From NCBI GenBank assembly GCA_001766655.1, contig MJCC01000001.1, positions 1,888,115 through 1,952,114 of the forward strand: a DNA stretch of 64,000 nucleotides, written 5' to 3'. This DNA comes from Phytomonas francai. Lineage: Eukaryota > Euglenozoa > Kinetoplastea > Trypanosomatida > Trypanosomatidae. The translations under genes and the position numbers were made by a program. The notes under the pieces were generated by a model. It saw only the letters and a program-made list of their open reading frames with translations. It did not search any database and was not told the DNA's origin. Positions within the stretch are counted from its first letter, which is position 1, and each line of letters begins with the position of its first letter. Below, in pieces: positions 46,993 through 57,544 of this stretch.

Positions 46993-48828
46993 TCACGGAG
47001 TGTCAAATAGATTCTGCAGCTTCGACTTTAGTGCAACACTCTCAGTGTGATCTGGAAATTCTTCTAGTGCGCTCGTGACCATGATGTAGGAACGCTCTAA
47101 CTCACCCGTATTGTAGGCAATTAGTGCAGAATTGTATAAAGCTTCAACAAGCCTGGGCGCCGCCTGCAATGCCAACTCAAGTAGGTGGTTGCCCTGCTGG
47201 TTGGTTGTAAATTCAACGTCTTTCCTTCTCAATTCCCCTTCGTAGGCGAGCACCACTAGGTTGTTGAGGGCTTCCGCATGACTGCTGTCCGTCGCCACAG
47301 CAAGCCTTAAGGCGCGCTCAGCGGACTTAAGATCGCCGATTCCGATGTATACGTGACCAATGTTGTACCACACATCCGCGCGCTGCGCATCGTCTTGGCA
47401 GCACTGCATGGCCCGCTCAAAGCACTTGAAGGCGTGTTCAAACTGAGCAGCGCAAAAACTAGAGACCCCAATGTTGTTCCAGATCTCCACAGTGTTTGCA
47501 CCCATCTGCAGCAACCGGTTATATAAGTTGAGAGACATATCTGGATTATTTTTTTCGTAGAACAGGTAAGCCGCAATACACGCGATGGCCTCGACATTGC
47601 TGTTATCGATACTCAGTACTTGCCGAAAGAGCTCATATGCCTCACCTTCATGATGCAGTTCGTTGTGTAGCCTCGCACTACAAAGTAGAATCTCAAAGTC
47701 ACCACAGTTTTCCATCAGTGCATTTGTGTACAGCTCCAGTGCTGAAAGGGGCTGATTCATCTTTTTGTACACCTTCCCCAGTTCCATAATAGTGCTTGTA
47801 TTATAATTCGAGAAAGGGGTCGTCGAGCTCTTTCTATCAGAAGTACTGCTCCCGGTTTTTCCCGTCTGAGCCCCCCCCAAAGAAGGCTCGTAGAGGGCGT
47901 CCCTAAAATATTTCTCCGCTTCACGGAGTAATCCAAGCTGATAATTGGATTTGCCCAGACGCGCCTTCCACCACCAATCGTTTGCTTTTGGAATAACATT
48001 TTGTTTTATCGGTATAGAAGGATCGCTGCAAGTGGAAGCCATACCCAATGGCAGACCGGAAGGCCTATTCGCATCTGCAGCCGGTGGTACTGGTGGCGGT
48101 TTCAATACCGCCATACATAACGCTAGTGCAAGCTTCGGTTGGTGTTCCACATAGAACAGATAATCGCATAGCACTTTTGTCAGCATTGGCTTTTTTTGTG
48201 CAAAGTCCTCGAAGTTGAGAAACTGAGTTTGGATGTGCGCACCTCCGGGGGATAGCTGAAGGGAGGCCGTGCTGACGCGTGCGAAACGACCAGTTGTCGG
48301 ACGAGCGGCGGTGCCACTACGACCCCCCTGCAACGTTCCGGGCCGGTTGTTGAGGCTCCCCGCGCGCACAAAGCCCTGGCGGCTGCTAATCTGACGCCCC
48401 CCTCCGGCAGTCCCAAGACCACCCACTCCGGAGGATCCACAGACCCCCATTTTTATCCTCCCTATGGCTAGTTGTCGGGACGGCTCGAGGGAACCCTCCT
48501 GTAGTTGTGTGCTCTTCACGACCGTTTGCTCATCCTCCAGCAGCACATTGCTCACACCATCGTCTTCAATACTAGCGTCATCAAACCAATTCTGAAGCAC
48601 CATAGCTTTGGTTTGGGCATACCAAAGAAGTTCACTCAGCTTCGTTTTATCACCTTGCACAGCAGAATCCCCATCACTACCAGTTACACTCTGATTAGAC
48701 ACAAAAGCTATGCACTCGCTTAGCTTCCGGCGGCGGAGGAGACTAATAGCATAGTAACTAGGGTGCATGCCTGCCGGTAGCTTAGGCACCGTTGAAGAAG
48801 ACGCGTCAAGTACAAGAGAGGCCATCAT
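46993..48828 (-). CDS. BBS8: BBS8 (TTC8), BBSome tetratricopeptide subunit
   Basis: 611 residues from ATG 48828 (a second ATG follows immediately). The full BBS8 layout can be followed: an N-terminal SYYAISLLRRRKLSECI helix pair, the disordered Gly/Arg/Thr-rich stretch ending in GRFARVSTASL (BBS8 has GRFVRLGTASM), KKPMLTKVLCDYLFYVEHQPKLALAL, WWWKARLGKSNYQLGLLREAEKYF, and a TPR array to the C-terminus that includes WNNIGVSSFCAAQFEHAFKC, ADVWYNIGHVYIGIGDL, HAEALNNLVVLAYEG and LERSYIMVTSALEEFPDH. BBS8 is a core subunit of the BBSome, the adaptor that moves membrane proteins into and out of cilia and flagella on intraflagellar trains. Length is slightly above human BBS8 because of inserts near residues 250-275 and 320-340. 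Its presence fits a flagellated organism. Confidence 0.95.
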   Translation of the reverse strand: MMASLVLDASSSTVPKLPAGMHPSYYAISLLRRRKLSECIAFVSNQSVTGSDGDSAVQGDKTKLSELLWYAQTKAMVLQNWFDDASIEDDGVSNVLLEDEQTVVKSTQLQEGSLEPSRQLAIGRIKMGVCGSSGVGGLGTAGGGRQISSRQGFVRAGSLNNRPGTLQGGRSGTAARPTTGRFARVSTASLQLSPGGAHIQTQFLNFEDFAQKKPMLTKVLCDYLFYVEHQPKLALALCMAVLKPPPVPPAADANRPSGLPLGMASTCSDPSIPIKQNVIPKANDWWWKARLGKSNYQLGLLREAEKYFRDALYEPSLGGAQTGKTGSSTSDRKSSTTPFSNYNTSTIMELGKVYKKMNQPLSALELYTNALMENCGDFEILLCSARLHNELHHEGEAYELFRQVLSIDNSNVEAIACIAAYLFYEKNNPDMSLNLYNRLLQMGANTVEIWNNIGVSSFCAAQFEHAFKCFERAMQCCQDDAQRADVWYNIGHVYIGIGDLKSAERALRLAVATDSSHAEALNNLVVLAYEGELRRKDVEFTTNQQGNHLLELALQAAPRLVEALYNSALIAYNTGELERSYIMVTSALEEFPDHTESVALKSKLQNLFDTP

Positions 48829-49920
48829 TCCTTTCTTATCCTAGTTTCGGTATTTAACTTCGAATAGTGATAATACAATAAAACTAGTACCAAACGCTAA
48901 AAGCATTTTTTATTTTAGAAAAAAATGCGTTAAACACAAGAGAAAGACAAAAGTAAACTATTGTATTCATTGCCGACAAGTTAAACGACACCATGTCCTT
49001 CTCTATAATTAAATTTAGCACTAAGAACGAAAGGTCAAAAAAAAGATTAAACGATTCTTCACCCTTTTTTGGGGGGGGGCTCACACAACGTGGTGAAGCG
49101 TTACAAATGAATGAATATTATAAAAGTAAACGGGAGGCGCTTACCAACTAATACGTACGCAAATCGCTATTTTTTGTTCCGTAATATGATAGAACCAAAT
49201 GAATATGAGATAGTATATGTGAAGGAGATGAAAAAATTGCTCCTCAAAATTGAGTCTCAGTTTCTGAGAATGTATACAATTACTACCATAAAACATCATA
49301 TACCAAGAGCCCTAAAGCATTTGAAAATATAATAAACAGCATATATAGTACATCTACTCTATGAAATAATAGTGTACATATGCATATCTTCGCCCCCCTC
49401 CTTCCCTCTCTTCACTCCTTTGTGAAGACTCTTTTATGTACGGACTATACGAAATATTCATAAGCTTGTTTTATACAACAAACAAAGTCATACAACTAGC
49501 ACCAGAAGAAATACAAAAGAGAAAAAATCTAATTTCACCTCGGAAAAGTGTAAATCGGTACTAAAGCTTTTCCTACAAAGAAAATGAGAAACAATGAAAC
49601 AACACACGAGTTTTGTCATCAACGAGTTCGGAAACGACGGAACAAGATGAATCTATCAGCGAAAATGATGCTAAGGCTTCTGCTTCAGTAGTATGTGACT
49701 TGAAAATATTTTGATGCACCTCATGAGCGCTTTTTGTTCCCCATATAAAGTGGCAATAATAGGTATAAATCCTTTCATTTCATTTATTGTTGCATAAGGG
49801 ATTGAGGGGCGGGGGGGGGGGGAACAATATTCATCACACACCTTTCACAGTCGCCCCCCTCCTTATTTCTTTACTAAACGCTTAAGATTCCAAGCAAGAA
49901 GAGGCACCTATTGTATTCCT
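48829..49920. other. Intergenic spacer with poly-G tracts
   Basis: No gene was seen. G runs at 49071-49079 and 49811-49822 read as poly-C in the transcript. A 73-codon plus-strand frame (49111-49332) opposes the direction of every other gene and lacks a domain; not called. Confidence 0.6.
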
Positions 49921-51333
49921 TTATATCTCAGTTATCTCGAACATTTCTTTGATGATAGATCGGCATACTGGGCAGTTTCCGCAGCTTGGTGCACATAAAC
50001 GGCACATCACTTTGTGCCGGCATGGTAACAGAATTACTGTCGGCACATGGTCCATGCACACTACACAATTTTCTTGCTTGGCGGAAATCTCCTCACGTAC
50101 TTGTTGAAGATACTCGATCATGTCGCGCTCGACAAGACGAAGCTGACAAAGCTTGTAGCGACTTGCGACCTTTGGGAAAAGTAGACACGTCTGCTGGAGA
50201 TTATTCATAATTCCTTGCCTCAGCGCGCGCTCTAGTGAAGCATCCTCACTCTCTTCCTGGGGTTCAGTGTTTGTCTGCAAGGTGGTGAGCTGCAGTTGTG
50301 AATAAGATGAACACGCGCCGGGGGTGTGCTGGTCTCCGCACGTGGCAGCCGGTGAGCCCACGAGGTTGCTGGGCGAGCTCAGGGAGGTGAGGTCCACGTT
50401 CTGGGGCCCATCCGTCTGGTTGGGATACCCGTTGTAGTGGATCCCGCTGTCCGCATGGGTGATCTGGGAAGGGTCGGGATTGCCACCCGCCATGCTGCTC
50501 TGCTGCGTCGTACGGAACCTGCCCACGAGGCCCGTCTCGCGCGCCGGGCTTCCCGAGACCCCGGTATCGTAGTCGTTCCCGCCTAGCACGATGTTGTTTG
50601 AGGAGGAGAGATCGGCAATCGCGTTGTTGGGCTGGAATGTGGCCGGTGATGGCAAGGATGTCCCTGTATTGGACAGCAGACGCGCTCGGCTGTACTGCTG
50701 CTGGTGTTGCAGCATGCTTTGACGCTGCGCGTTGCTGCGTAGGAACTGCAAATGCTCCGGCGTCATCTCGCTGCGACGATTGCTATTTTGAGGCAGAGCG
50801 GTTGTCTGACTGCTCGGGCTGATATTCATATGGCTGTTACCGTGGAATGGCATGGACCTGAGACCGACAGAAGACCGGTGGGCGATTTCGCACGCCCGTA
50901 TGCGCTCGGCAGTGGCATTTAAATCACTAATCGATGGCAATGGAGCGCCTTCATTACGCGAGAGTTGAAGCCATAGCAAGAACTCATCCGCATTCATTCG
51001 GCTATTGCTAATTGTGTTAAGTTGAAATTGAGTCCCATTGATTTCGGCCAAGGTACGAGGAAGGGCTGCCAACAAGTAGACCTTCGTTTCCTGTCTTGCG
51101 TCAGTAGAAAATCCGCTATACCACTGACCCTCAACCGTGCCCTTCACATAGGCAATGGCATAGTTCTCTGATTGACAATCTAAAGGCAATTTGATTAAAA
51201 TACGGATAAAGGATCCCGCAATAAGTTGCTTGACGTTGCTAGGATACCACTCAAGAATTTTGGTAGCAGTGTTACGGTTGAGCTGAGCCTTGCGGACGGC
51301 ATAGTAGAGCTGCTCCTCCTCCTCGGAAAACAT
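49921..51333 (-). CDS. Plus-3 domain plus RING-finger protein (putative E3 ubiquitin ligase)
   Basis: 470 residues from ATG 51333; the upstream extension of the frame starts only at a TTG. The N-terminus (about 8-130) is a Plus-3 fold: a YYAVRKAQLNRNTATKILEW helix, IAGSFIRILIKLP, YAIAYVKGTVEG and MNADEFLLWLQ match the RTF1 LxRxRLExW, VxGCFVRIGIG, YRVAEIxGV and FTESEFxKWK elements. The C-terminus (about 425-462) is a C3HC4-type RING of the IAP/MULAN kind: CVVCMDH, LLPCRHKVMCRLC and CPVCRSII. The centre is Gln/Ser/Asn-rich and probably disordered. Plus-3 binds phosphorylated Spt5 repeats or single-stranded DNA in RTF1; the RING suggests ubiquitin-ligase activity. A chromatin- or transcription-linked ligase is the natural inference from the pairing, without direct support. 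Confidence 0.85.
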   Translation of the reverse strand: MFSEEEEQLYYAVRKAQLNRNTATKILEWYPSNVKQLIAGSFIRILIKLPLDCQSENYAIAYVKGTVEGQWYSGFSTDARQETKVYLLAALPRTLAEINGTQFQLNTISNSRMNADEFLLWLQLSRNEGAPLPSISDLNATAERIRACEIAHRSSVGLRSMPFHGNSHMNISPSSQTTALPQNSNRRSEMTPEHLQFLRSNAQRQSMLQHQQQYSRARLLSNTGTSLPSPATFQPNNAIADLSSSNNIVLGGNDYDTGVSGSPARETGLVGRFRTTQQSSMAGGNPDPSQITHADSGIHYNGYPNQTDGPQNVDLTSLSSPSNLVGSPAATCGDQHTPGACSSYSQLQLTTLQTNTEPQEESEDASLERALRQGIMNNLQQTCLLFPKVASRYKLCQLRLVERDMIEYLQQVREEISAKQENCVVCMDHVPTVILLPCRHKVMCRLCAPSCGNCPVCRSIIKEMFEITEI

Positions 51334-52935
51334 GAGATGAATAAATAAACTTTTAATTTTTCTAGAGCTTAATTTTCCCTTGCAACTGTGGATACCAGAA
51401 GCAACTGAAAAAAGAAACAAACAAGGTAAAGACAGCAAGGCTAATTGCCAAAACCTTTTTCCTCACCTCAAGCTTCCGGTACAAAAACAAGATTACTATG
51501 TATCGAGGATTCTAAGCAAGGATTTTAAATATCAGATTCTTCTAAAAATGAAATTTTCCCTCTTGCCTATAATTTAGAAAAAGTATGGGAAAATCTATTT
51601 GTAAGGTATAACTTCAAATTTTTGTATATTCACAGTTTGCATGACGCAGAAAATGAAGAGCCAACAGTATGAGAAGGATACGAAACAGTTGTCAAAGCAC
51701 CAATACATGTGAAAATCACAGATGGAATAGGAAAACTGTAAGATATATATATATATATATATATATAGTCATGAACTTCTCATCCTCTGGACGTACAAGT
51801 GTAATATTTATAAGAGATTCACGTAAAAAGATGAGTAAAAATGTAGGGGATAGAATATAGGGGCACAAACAGATTTCCACCCATTTGATACTGGCTCATT
51901 CTTTGATGTGTATATCTTCAAAAACGAGACACCATACGTAAATATAAAATGCAAAAGAGCAAGGAAGTTGTCCTTCCAATAGCTTATAGATTCACTCTCT
52001 CTATAGTGTTACGCCGTACTGCCTTTCCCTATAAGCTTGTCACTTGTTGGTCTCACTCATCCATCCCGCTTATCCAAACCCACAATCCTAAAGCGCATAT
52101 ATGCATTGTCTACTTTCATCACCCTCTTGGATACATTCCTTTTCATCATAAATTCCCTATTCTCCCCATGACGCTGCTGGAGAAGCTAAAGGGAAAAACG
52201 TTCTATAGCGATATTTGTTCTTGCTTAAAAACAAAAAAAAAGGGATGATAGTACATGGAAAATAATTGGATTATTATTACATACATAGCTTCATTGGGAC
52301 GAACATATTAGAATTTCATTGTTTACATATATAATTTCCTCTAAACCAGGCACTAGTTTCCTTCATCAGAACCTTATTTATGCACTACTAACTGCTATTT
52401 CATCTAACCAGAGATTTCCTGTGAAAAACAAAGGTTTCTAAGCAATATAACCACACACACAAATCAGAAAGCATACACGTATAATCGAAAAATACAGAGA
52501 AGATATGAAATGACCGCATTCGATATCACTTAAGGATTAATATGAATGGAAATTGCATGAGAAAAAAAGAAACATTACAAAACCATCTAAAAATGTTTTC
52601 AAAAAGAAGTCAGAAAAACGTCAACCTTTAGCCCCACCCCATAAGGGCTATCTTCAGACTTCCTTCCTTTAAAACTCTAGAATACTAAGTAAACGGGCAT
52701 TGTGAATCTAATAAAATTTTCATCTTCAACAGGATGCTGGAGCGTATATAAAGCATAAGTCAAAAAGATAAATATATAATAATAATAATAATAATAAAAT
52801 AGTCTCTTGAGAACTCTTAGGATGCGTAGCTATAGCAAAAGTTCTGATTTTCACTAGTAAAACAGAAACATTTCATCTAGCCATTGTTTGCAGTCAACCT
52901 CAACATTTTCTACACTCCTATTAGTCTCATTGTCC
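51334..52935. other. Long intergenic spacer (1.6 kb)
   Basis: No gene was seen in this, the longest spacer. It has a TA repeat at about 51744-51767, a TAA repeat at about 52778-52796, and a 99-codon plus-strand frame (51949-52248) with no domain. The last 55 bases (52881-52935) are identical to the flank of the second kinase gene. Confidence 0.55.
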
Positions 52936-54060
52936 TCACATTAGGGCAGCCGGCCGCAGGTTGGGGCGGTTGTCGGGGTGGTTGGGATGCTGCCGCGCCT
53001 CAGGGTAATACTTGAGGACGTACGGGTGCGTGGTCATCTGGCGCGCCGTGAGGCGTTTCGGGCGTTCGTAGTGCAGTAGCCTTTGGATAAGATCGCACAG
53101 AAGTGGGTCGCGGATGACATCACGCACCCGCCGTGCGCGCGCAATGCGAGCAATGTGCTTCGGGTCTGTGCATGGTCGAAGCTGCCCTGAGGGGTTGAAA
53201 AGCGCCCGCGCTTCATCGGTGCCGCAGCGGCTGCTCCAGTCCTGTGGAAGGGCACCTAGCGTCTTTTCCATCAAGTGCAGGTGCTCAAGATTGTCATGCG
53301 TCTCGTAGAGCAGCTTTCCCGTGTAGAGCTCATAAATAATGCAACCCATCGACCACATATCGGTCGAGTACATCCAGCCGAGTCCGAGGATCACCTCGGG
53401 GCTGCGGTAGTGCCGCGTCGACACGATGGCCGTGCGGCTGTGCCGCTCATCGCAGCTGCCGCCAAGGTCGCAGATGCGCACGCAGAGCGGGTCCGACGGT
53501 ATCGGCCGCTTCGTCTCCGGATCCACGATCAACTCGGTGGACTCCATCAGTATATTCTCTGGCTTAAGGTCGGTGTGGATGAGGTGTAGGTCGCTGTGGA
53601 AATGATCGAGCGCAGCGCCAGTCTGGAAGATTATCTGCGCGAGCTGCCGGTGGTTAAATGGGCTATGCTTCATGATCCAGTCTAGAAGACACAAGCCGTA
53701 CTTGGGCATCACGATACACATATGCCCGCTATCATTCTGAAAGTAGCGCTGGATCTTCATGATGGGGAAGCGGTCCTCTGGGTCAGCCTGTCGAACCTTC
53801 TCCATGAACTGAATCTCAATCTTCGCATCGCGCGTGTACTTGGGCACGTTGCGCACAATTTTAACCGCACAGTACTCCTTGCGCTTGCGATCCCATGACT
53901 CCACGACCTTCCCAAACGTACCCTCGCCAAGAAGGGACAGGATCTTGAACCGCTGCGTCGACACGTCAATATCTTCGCCCAGGACAACGTAGAAGTGTCC
54001 CTCCTCCATATTTTGGTGAGGAAGCGCATAGGTGATTTTCTTCTTTTTCGGCGGCGGCGC
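52881..54060 (-). repeat. Direct repeat copy 1 (kinase body plus 3' flank), 1,180 bp
   Basis: Matches 55503-56682 at a constant offset of 2,622. Reading both copies I found a single difference (G at 53218 region versus A in copy 2), which is synonymous (ACC/ACT Thr). It covers residues from about 87 to the stop and 55 bp of 3' flank. Confidence 0.9.
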
Positions 54061-54318
54061 CGTGGTGCTTTTCTTTGGATTTACATCCGTTGAGACAGCC
54101 GTGTCGTGGCCTCGTTTGCTTCCGGATCGGCGACCACTGGCTTGGGCGTCACACGCGTCATCAGCCTGTGTGTCATTGCCATTGGCGCGGGCATAGTCGC
54201 TATGCTCAACCTGCTTGAGTGCCGTGCCGGACGTTGCGCGTGTATTGCTGTAGTGCTTGTCATTCGCATTGAGAGTTGTTGTGAGCCCTTTAGAAGCAGG
54301 CTTTCGAGTAATGAACAT
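52936..54318 (-). CDS. KKT10/KKT19: CLK/LAMMER-type kinase, KKT10/KKT19 (CLK1/CLK2) orthologue, copy A
   Basis: 460 residues from ATG 54318. Kinase motifs: glycine loop GEGTFGKV (131-138), catalytic Lys 153 in CAVK, HTDLKPEN (248-255, catalytic Asp 250), DLG in place of DFG (284-286), STRHYRSPEVILGLGW (300-315) as in CLK/DYRK kinases, and EHLHLMEK (345-352), the LAMMER equivalent. In kinetoplastids a tandem pair of such kinases, KKT10/CLK1 and KKT19/CLK2, acts at the unconventional kinetochore and is needed for the metaphase-anaphase transition; the pair here fits in order, copy number and similarity. The N-terminal 87 residues are disordered and differ from copy B, sharing only an RRSGSKR-x-HD element. 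From residue 88 onward the two proteins are identical. Which copy corresponds to which T. brucei gene cannot be decided here. Confidence 0.92.
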   Translation of the reverse strand: MFITRKPASKGLTTTLNANDKHYSNTRATSGTALKQVEHSDYARANGNDTQADDACDAQASGRRSGSKRGHDTAVSTDVNPKKSTTAPPPKKKKITYALPHQNMEEGHFYVVLGEDIDVSTQRFKILSLLGEGTFGKVVESWDRKRKEYCAVKIVRNVPKYTRDAKIEIQFMEKVRQADPEDRFPIMKIQRYFQNDSGHMCIVMPKYGLCLLDWIMKHSPFNHRQLAQIIFQTGAALDHFHSDLHLIHTDLKPENILMESTELIVDPETKRPIPSDPLCVRICDLGGSCDERHSRTAIVSTRHYRSPEVILGLGWMYSTDMWSMGCIIYELYTGKLLYETHDNLEHLHLMEKTLGALPQDWSSRCGTDEARALFNPSGQLRPCTDPKHIARIARARRVRDVIRDPLLCDLIQRLLHYERPKRLTARQMTTHPYVLKYYPEARQHPNHPDNRPNLRPAALM

Positions 54319-54930
54319 GGTTCTACGAAGGTCGTGGTTGCTGAATAGGCGATAATAGAAGAAGCTCTACGTATCACGATGCCCCACAGTATATAGATAT
54401 GGAGATATATTCCTCTGAATCTATCTATTTGATTGAAATTTCACCTGTCTTAATCTAATAAAATGTCAGGTGAGCGGTAAAAAAAAGGCTTTAAATTCTT
54501 TAGCGTGAGGTAAAACCAAACAACGACAACAACAACAAAAAAGAAAAAACAAATGATTAAGTCTAATAGTTTTATTTTCTTATTATGCTTTGTCCCTATG
54601 ATCTTTTTACTCTGAAAAACACTCTTGTGTATTTAAGAAGTGGGAAACTACTAGATAAAAAAAGGGTAGCATATTTTGAAGTGAATAAAAGGGAGAAGGA
54701 AAAGAAACACATTCAAAAGAGAGAGAGAAATAAAAAAGACAGCCTCGAAAAATCGCTTACTTCATGAAAGCATCAGTTAAAAATTTATAGTTTATTTTTT
54801 TTTTTGTATGAAATGCAAAACCATTTGAAGAAGATGCTTTTAATGGTAGTGTTGTTGATTATCGATATACAAACATCGCGGGGTTATCGATTTATCTCTA
54901 ATCGCTCAATTACCTTCAATTAAATTGTTA

Positions 54931-54965
<35 letters not shown>

Positions 54966-55557
54966 CCCCCTTGATACAGCTAAGAAGATAAGAGCGAAAT
55001 TCACATAGGTAAAAATTCGTAAAAATGCTCTTCAATATCTTTGAAATGCGCAAATATTATGCTTCTGTGTTCCCCCCAAAAGGTATATATTCGGAATAAT
55101 AGAAAGTATTTGCATAAAATAAAAAATTATAACAAGTCTAGGATTTACCACCCACATTTATACATATACAATTTTCCAAAGCAAACAGACAGAAGAAAAA
55201 AAGTAAACAAAGAAAATACGACAACACGTCAATTGAAAGAGATTTATGTGGGAATTTGTCACTATTTTATTGGTTGTACCCTTAAACTTAATTCACTGCA
55301 TGAATCACTGTTAAGTAAAGGCAGAAGGAATTAAAAGTATAGAAAGGTGTAAATAATGGTGCGAAAACTTCCTTTGTAAAGATGATTCAAATACAATTTA
55401 TTTCATAAAGAAAGAATCAATGAATAATACGAAGGGGTCTAGTTTTTATAGAGTATGAGTCTCACTATTATCTTGTTTTCGATTTACATGACATCATATT
55501 TCCCATTGTTTGCAGTCAACCTCAACATTTTCTACACTCCTATTAGTCTCATTGTCC
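54319..55557. other. Intergenic spacer between the two kinase genes
   Basis: No gene was seen. It has a CT repeat at 54935-54960 (purine on the transcribed strand, so not a minus-strand splice signal) and long AT-rich stretches. It is not similar by eye to the spacer upstream of copy B, except for the 55-bp 3' flank at 55503-55557. Confidence 0.6.
54935..54960. repeat. (CT)n microsatellite
   Basis: About 13 CT units on the plus strand between the kinase genes. Its orientation is opposite to the pyrimidine tracts expected upstream of minus-strand genes. Confidence 0.85.
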
Positions 55558-56682
55558 TCACATTAGGGCAGCCGGCCGCAGGTTGGGGCGGTTGTCGGGG
55601 TGGTTGGGATGCTGCCGCGCCTCAGGGTAATACTTGAGGACGTACGGGTGCGTGGTCATCTGGCGCGCCGTGAGGCGTTTCGGGCGTTCGTAGTGCAGTA
55701 GCCTTTGGATAAGATCGCACAGAAGTGGGTCGCGGATGACATCACGCACCCGCCGTGCGCGCGCAATGCGAGCAATGTGCTTCGGGTCTGTGCATGGTCG
55801 AAGCTGCCCTGAGGGGTTGAAAAGCGCCCGCGCTTCATCAGTGCCGCAGCGGCTGCTCCAGTCCTGTGGAAGGGCACCTAGCGTCTTTTCCATCAAGTGC
55901 AGGTGCTCAAGATTGTCATGCGTCTCGTAGAGCAGCTTTCCCGTGTAGAGCTCATAAATAATGCAACCCATCGACCACATATCGGTCGAGTACATCCAGC
56001 CGAGTCCGAGGATCACCTCGGGGCTGCGGTAGTGCCGCGTCGACACGATGGCCGTGCGGCTGTGCCGCTCATCGCAGCTGCCGCCAAGGTCGCAGATGCG
56101 CACGCAGAGCGGGTCCGACGGTATCGGCCGCTTCGTCTCCGGATCCACGATCAACTCGGTGGACTCCATCAGTATATTCTCTGGCTTAAGGTCGGTGTGG
56201 ATGAGGTGTAGGTCGCTGTGGAAATGATCGAGCGCAGCGCCAGTCTGGAAGATTATCTGCGCGAGCTGCCGGTGGTTAAATGGGCTATGCTTCATGATCC
56301 AGTCTAGAAGACACAAGCCGTACTTGGGCATCACGATACACATATGCCCGCTATCATTCTGAAAGTAGCGCTGGATCTTCATGATGGGGAAGCGGTCCTC
56401 TGGGTCAGCCTGTCGAACCTTCTCCATGAACTGAATCTCAATCTTCGCATCGCGCGTGTACTTGGGCACGTTGCGCACAATTTTAACCGCACAGTACTCC
56501 TTGCGCTTGCGATCCCATGACTCCACGACCTTCCCAAACGTACCCTCGCCAAGAAGGGACAGGATCTTGAACCGCTGCGTCGACACGTCAATATCTTCGC
56601 CCAGGACAACGTAGAAGTGTCCCTCCTCCATATTTTGGTGAGGAAGCGCATAGGTGATTTTCTTCTTTTTCGGCGGCGGCGC
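55503..56682 (-). repeat. Direct repeat copy 2 (kinase body plus 3' flank), 1,180 bp
   Basis: Partner of 52881-54060. Identity ends abruptly at the GGCGGCGGCGC run encoding PPP just before the KKKK motif on one side, and 55 bp past the stop codon on the other. Confidence 0.9.
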
Positions 56683-56940
56683 TAGCACTTCGACCACCTC
56701 ATTAGGCTGATTTTTTTTGGATGTGTCTGTAGCTGCCGCCTGATCATGCGTACGCTTGCTACCTGAACGCCGTGAGCTGTTGCTCCTGTTTGTTTGTTCA
56801 CCCTTGAGGGTTGTGCGGACATGTTCTAAAGGCTTGTTTGTTGCCATTTTATTTACATTACCATTCATATTATGGTGCGTAGTCTGCATGTTCTCATAAG
56901 TACCTTGTGAATTTGCATACACTCTATCAGTTAGGCTCAT
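55558..56940 (-). CDS. KKT10/KKT19: CLK/LAMMER-type kinase, KKT10/KKT19 (CLK1/CLK2) orthologue, copy B
   Basis: 460 residues from ATG 56940, first of the pair to be transcribed. Residues 88-460 equal those of copy A, with the same G-loop, Lys 153, HTDLKPEN, DLG and EHLHLMEK. The first 87 residues are unique (Asn/Thr-rich, starting MSLTDRVYANSQG) apart from the shared RRSGSKR-x-HD stretch around 57-66, which is basic enough to be a nuclear targeting element. Any functional difference between copies must lie in this N-terminus or in expression. Both copies keep all catalytic residues, so both should be active kinases at the kinetochore. Confidence 0.92.
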   Translation of the reverse strand: MSLTDRVYANSQGTYENMQTTHHNMNGNVNKMATNKPLEHVRTTLKGEQTNRSNSSRRSGSKRTHDQAAATDTSKKNQPNEVVEVLAPPPKKKKITYALPHQNMEEGHFYVVLGEDIDVSTQRFKILSLLGEGTFGKVVESWDRKRKEYCAVKIVRNVPKYTRDAKIEIQFMEKVRQADPEDRFPIMKIQRYFQNDSGHMCIVMPKYGLCLLDWIMKHSPFNHRQLAQIIFQTGAALDHFHSDLHLIHTDLKPENILMESTELIVDPETKRPIPSDPLCVRICDLGGSCDERHSRTAIVSTRHYRSPEVILGLGWMYSTDMWSMGCIIYELYTGKLLYETHDNLEHLHLMEKTLGALPQDWSSRCGTDEARALFNPSGQLRPCTDPKHIARIARARRVRDVIRDPLLCDLIQRLLHYERPKRLTARQMTTHPYVLKYYPEARQHPNHPDNRPNLRPAALM

Positions 56941-57544
56941 TTACACTAATGCGCCGCAAAACCTTGTTTTACGAAAATTATTTTCTGAGTGCCTTGAGAA
57001 TACAGCAATCTCAGTTACTATTAGTTAATCTGGGTTAGGAGAAGAAATCCCAGTCTATATATGTATAAATACTTTTAATTATACTATTGCAAGTGATTAT
57101 CAAGATTCAAATACAATAATCACAATAATATATACTTTATAAAATTCTTATCGTTTTTAATGCAATAAAAAATGGAAGCGAACAAAGGAATGATAGAAAA
57201 TTCATATCTCAAAAATAAGAAAGTGATGCAAGAAAAATTAAAGTGAAGGGGAAAAAACAATAGTCAGACTAGTTAGTAAAGCAAATAATATATTCTGCTT
57301 TCAACTTTGCATAGAGGAAATGCTACTAGTCAAAGAATCAAAAGCATAATGCGAAAAAGACGTCACTTGGAATCTAGTTTTCATTGATTAGCTTTAAAAA
57401 TCATGAAAAACTAAGCATTGATGAATGATAAGCGTAATAACTGTATCATTCTATTTATAGATTTCTCAAAAAAAAAAAAAAAGGGTCAAAACTTCGGTCG
57501 TTCCTAGCTCCTACTACCCCTTTCTGTTGAGTGTTTCGGCACGA
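56941..57544. other. Intergenic spacer
   Basis: No gene was seen. AT-rich, with an A run at about 57470-57482 and no clear acceptor close to the copy B start. Confidence 0.5.

Noticed and set aside
49071..49822. Poly-G runs considered as G-quadruplex regulatory elements
   Set aside because: Single homopolymer runs rather than four separated G tracts; more likely pyrimidine tracts on the transcribed strand or sequencing-prone homopolymers.
51949..52248. 99-codon plus-strand frame in the longest spacer
   Set aside because: Opposite to the polycistron, no domain, and ends in a poly-Lys run from an A tract; consistent with chance.
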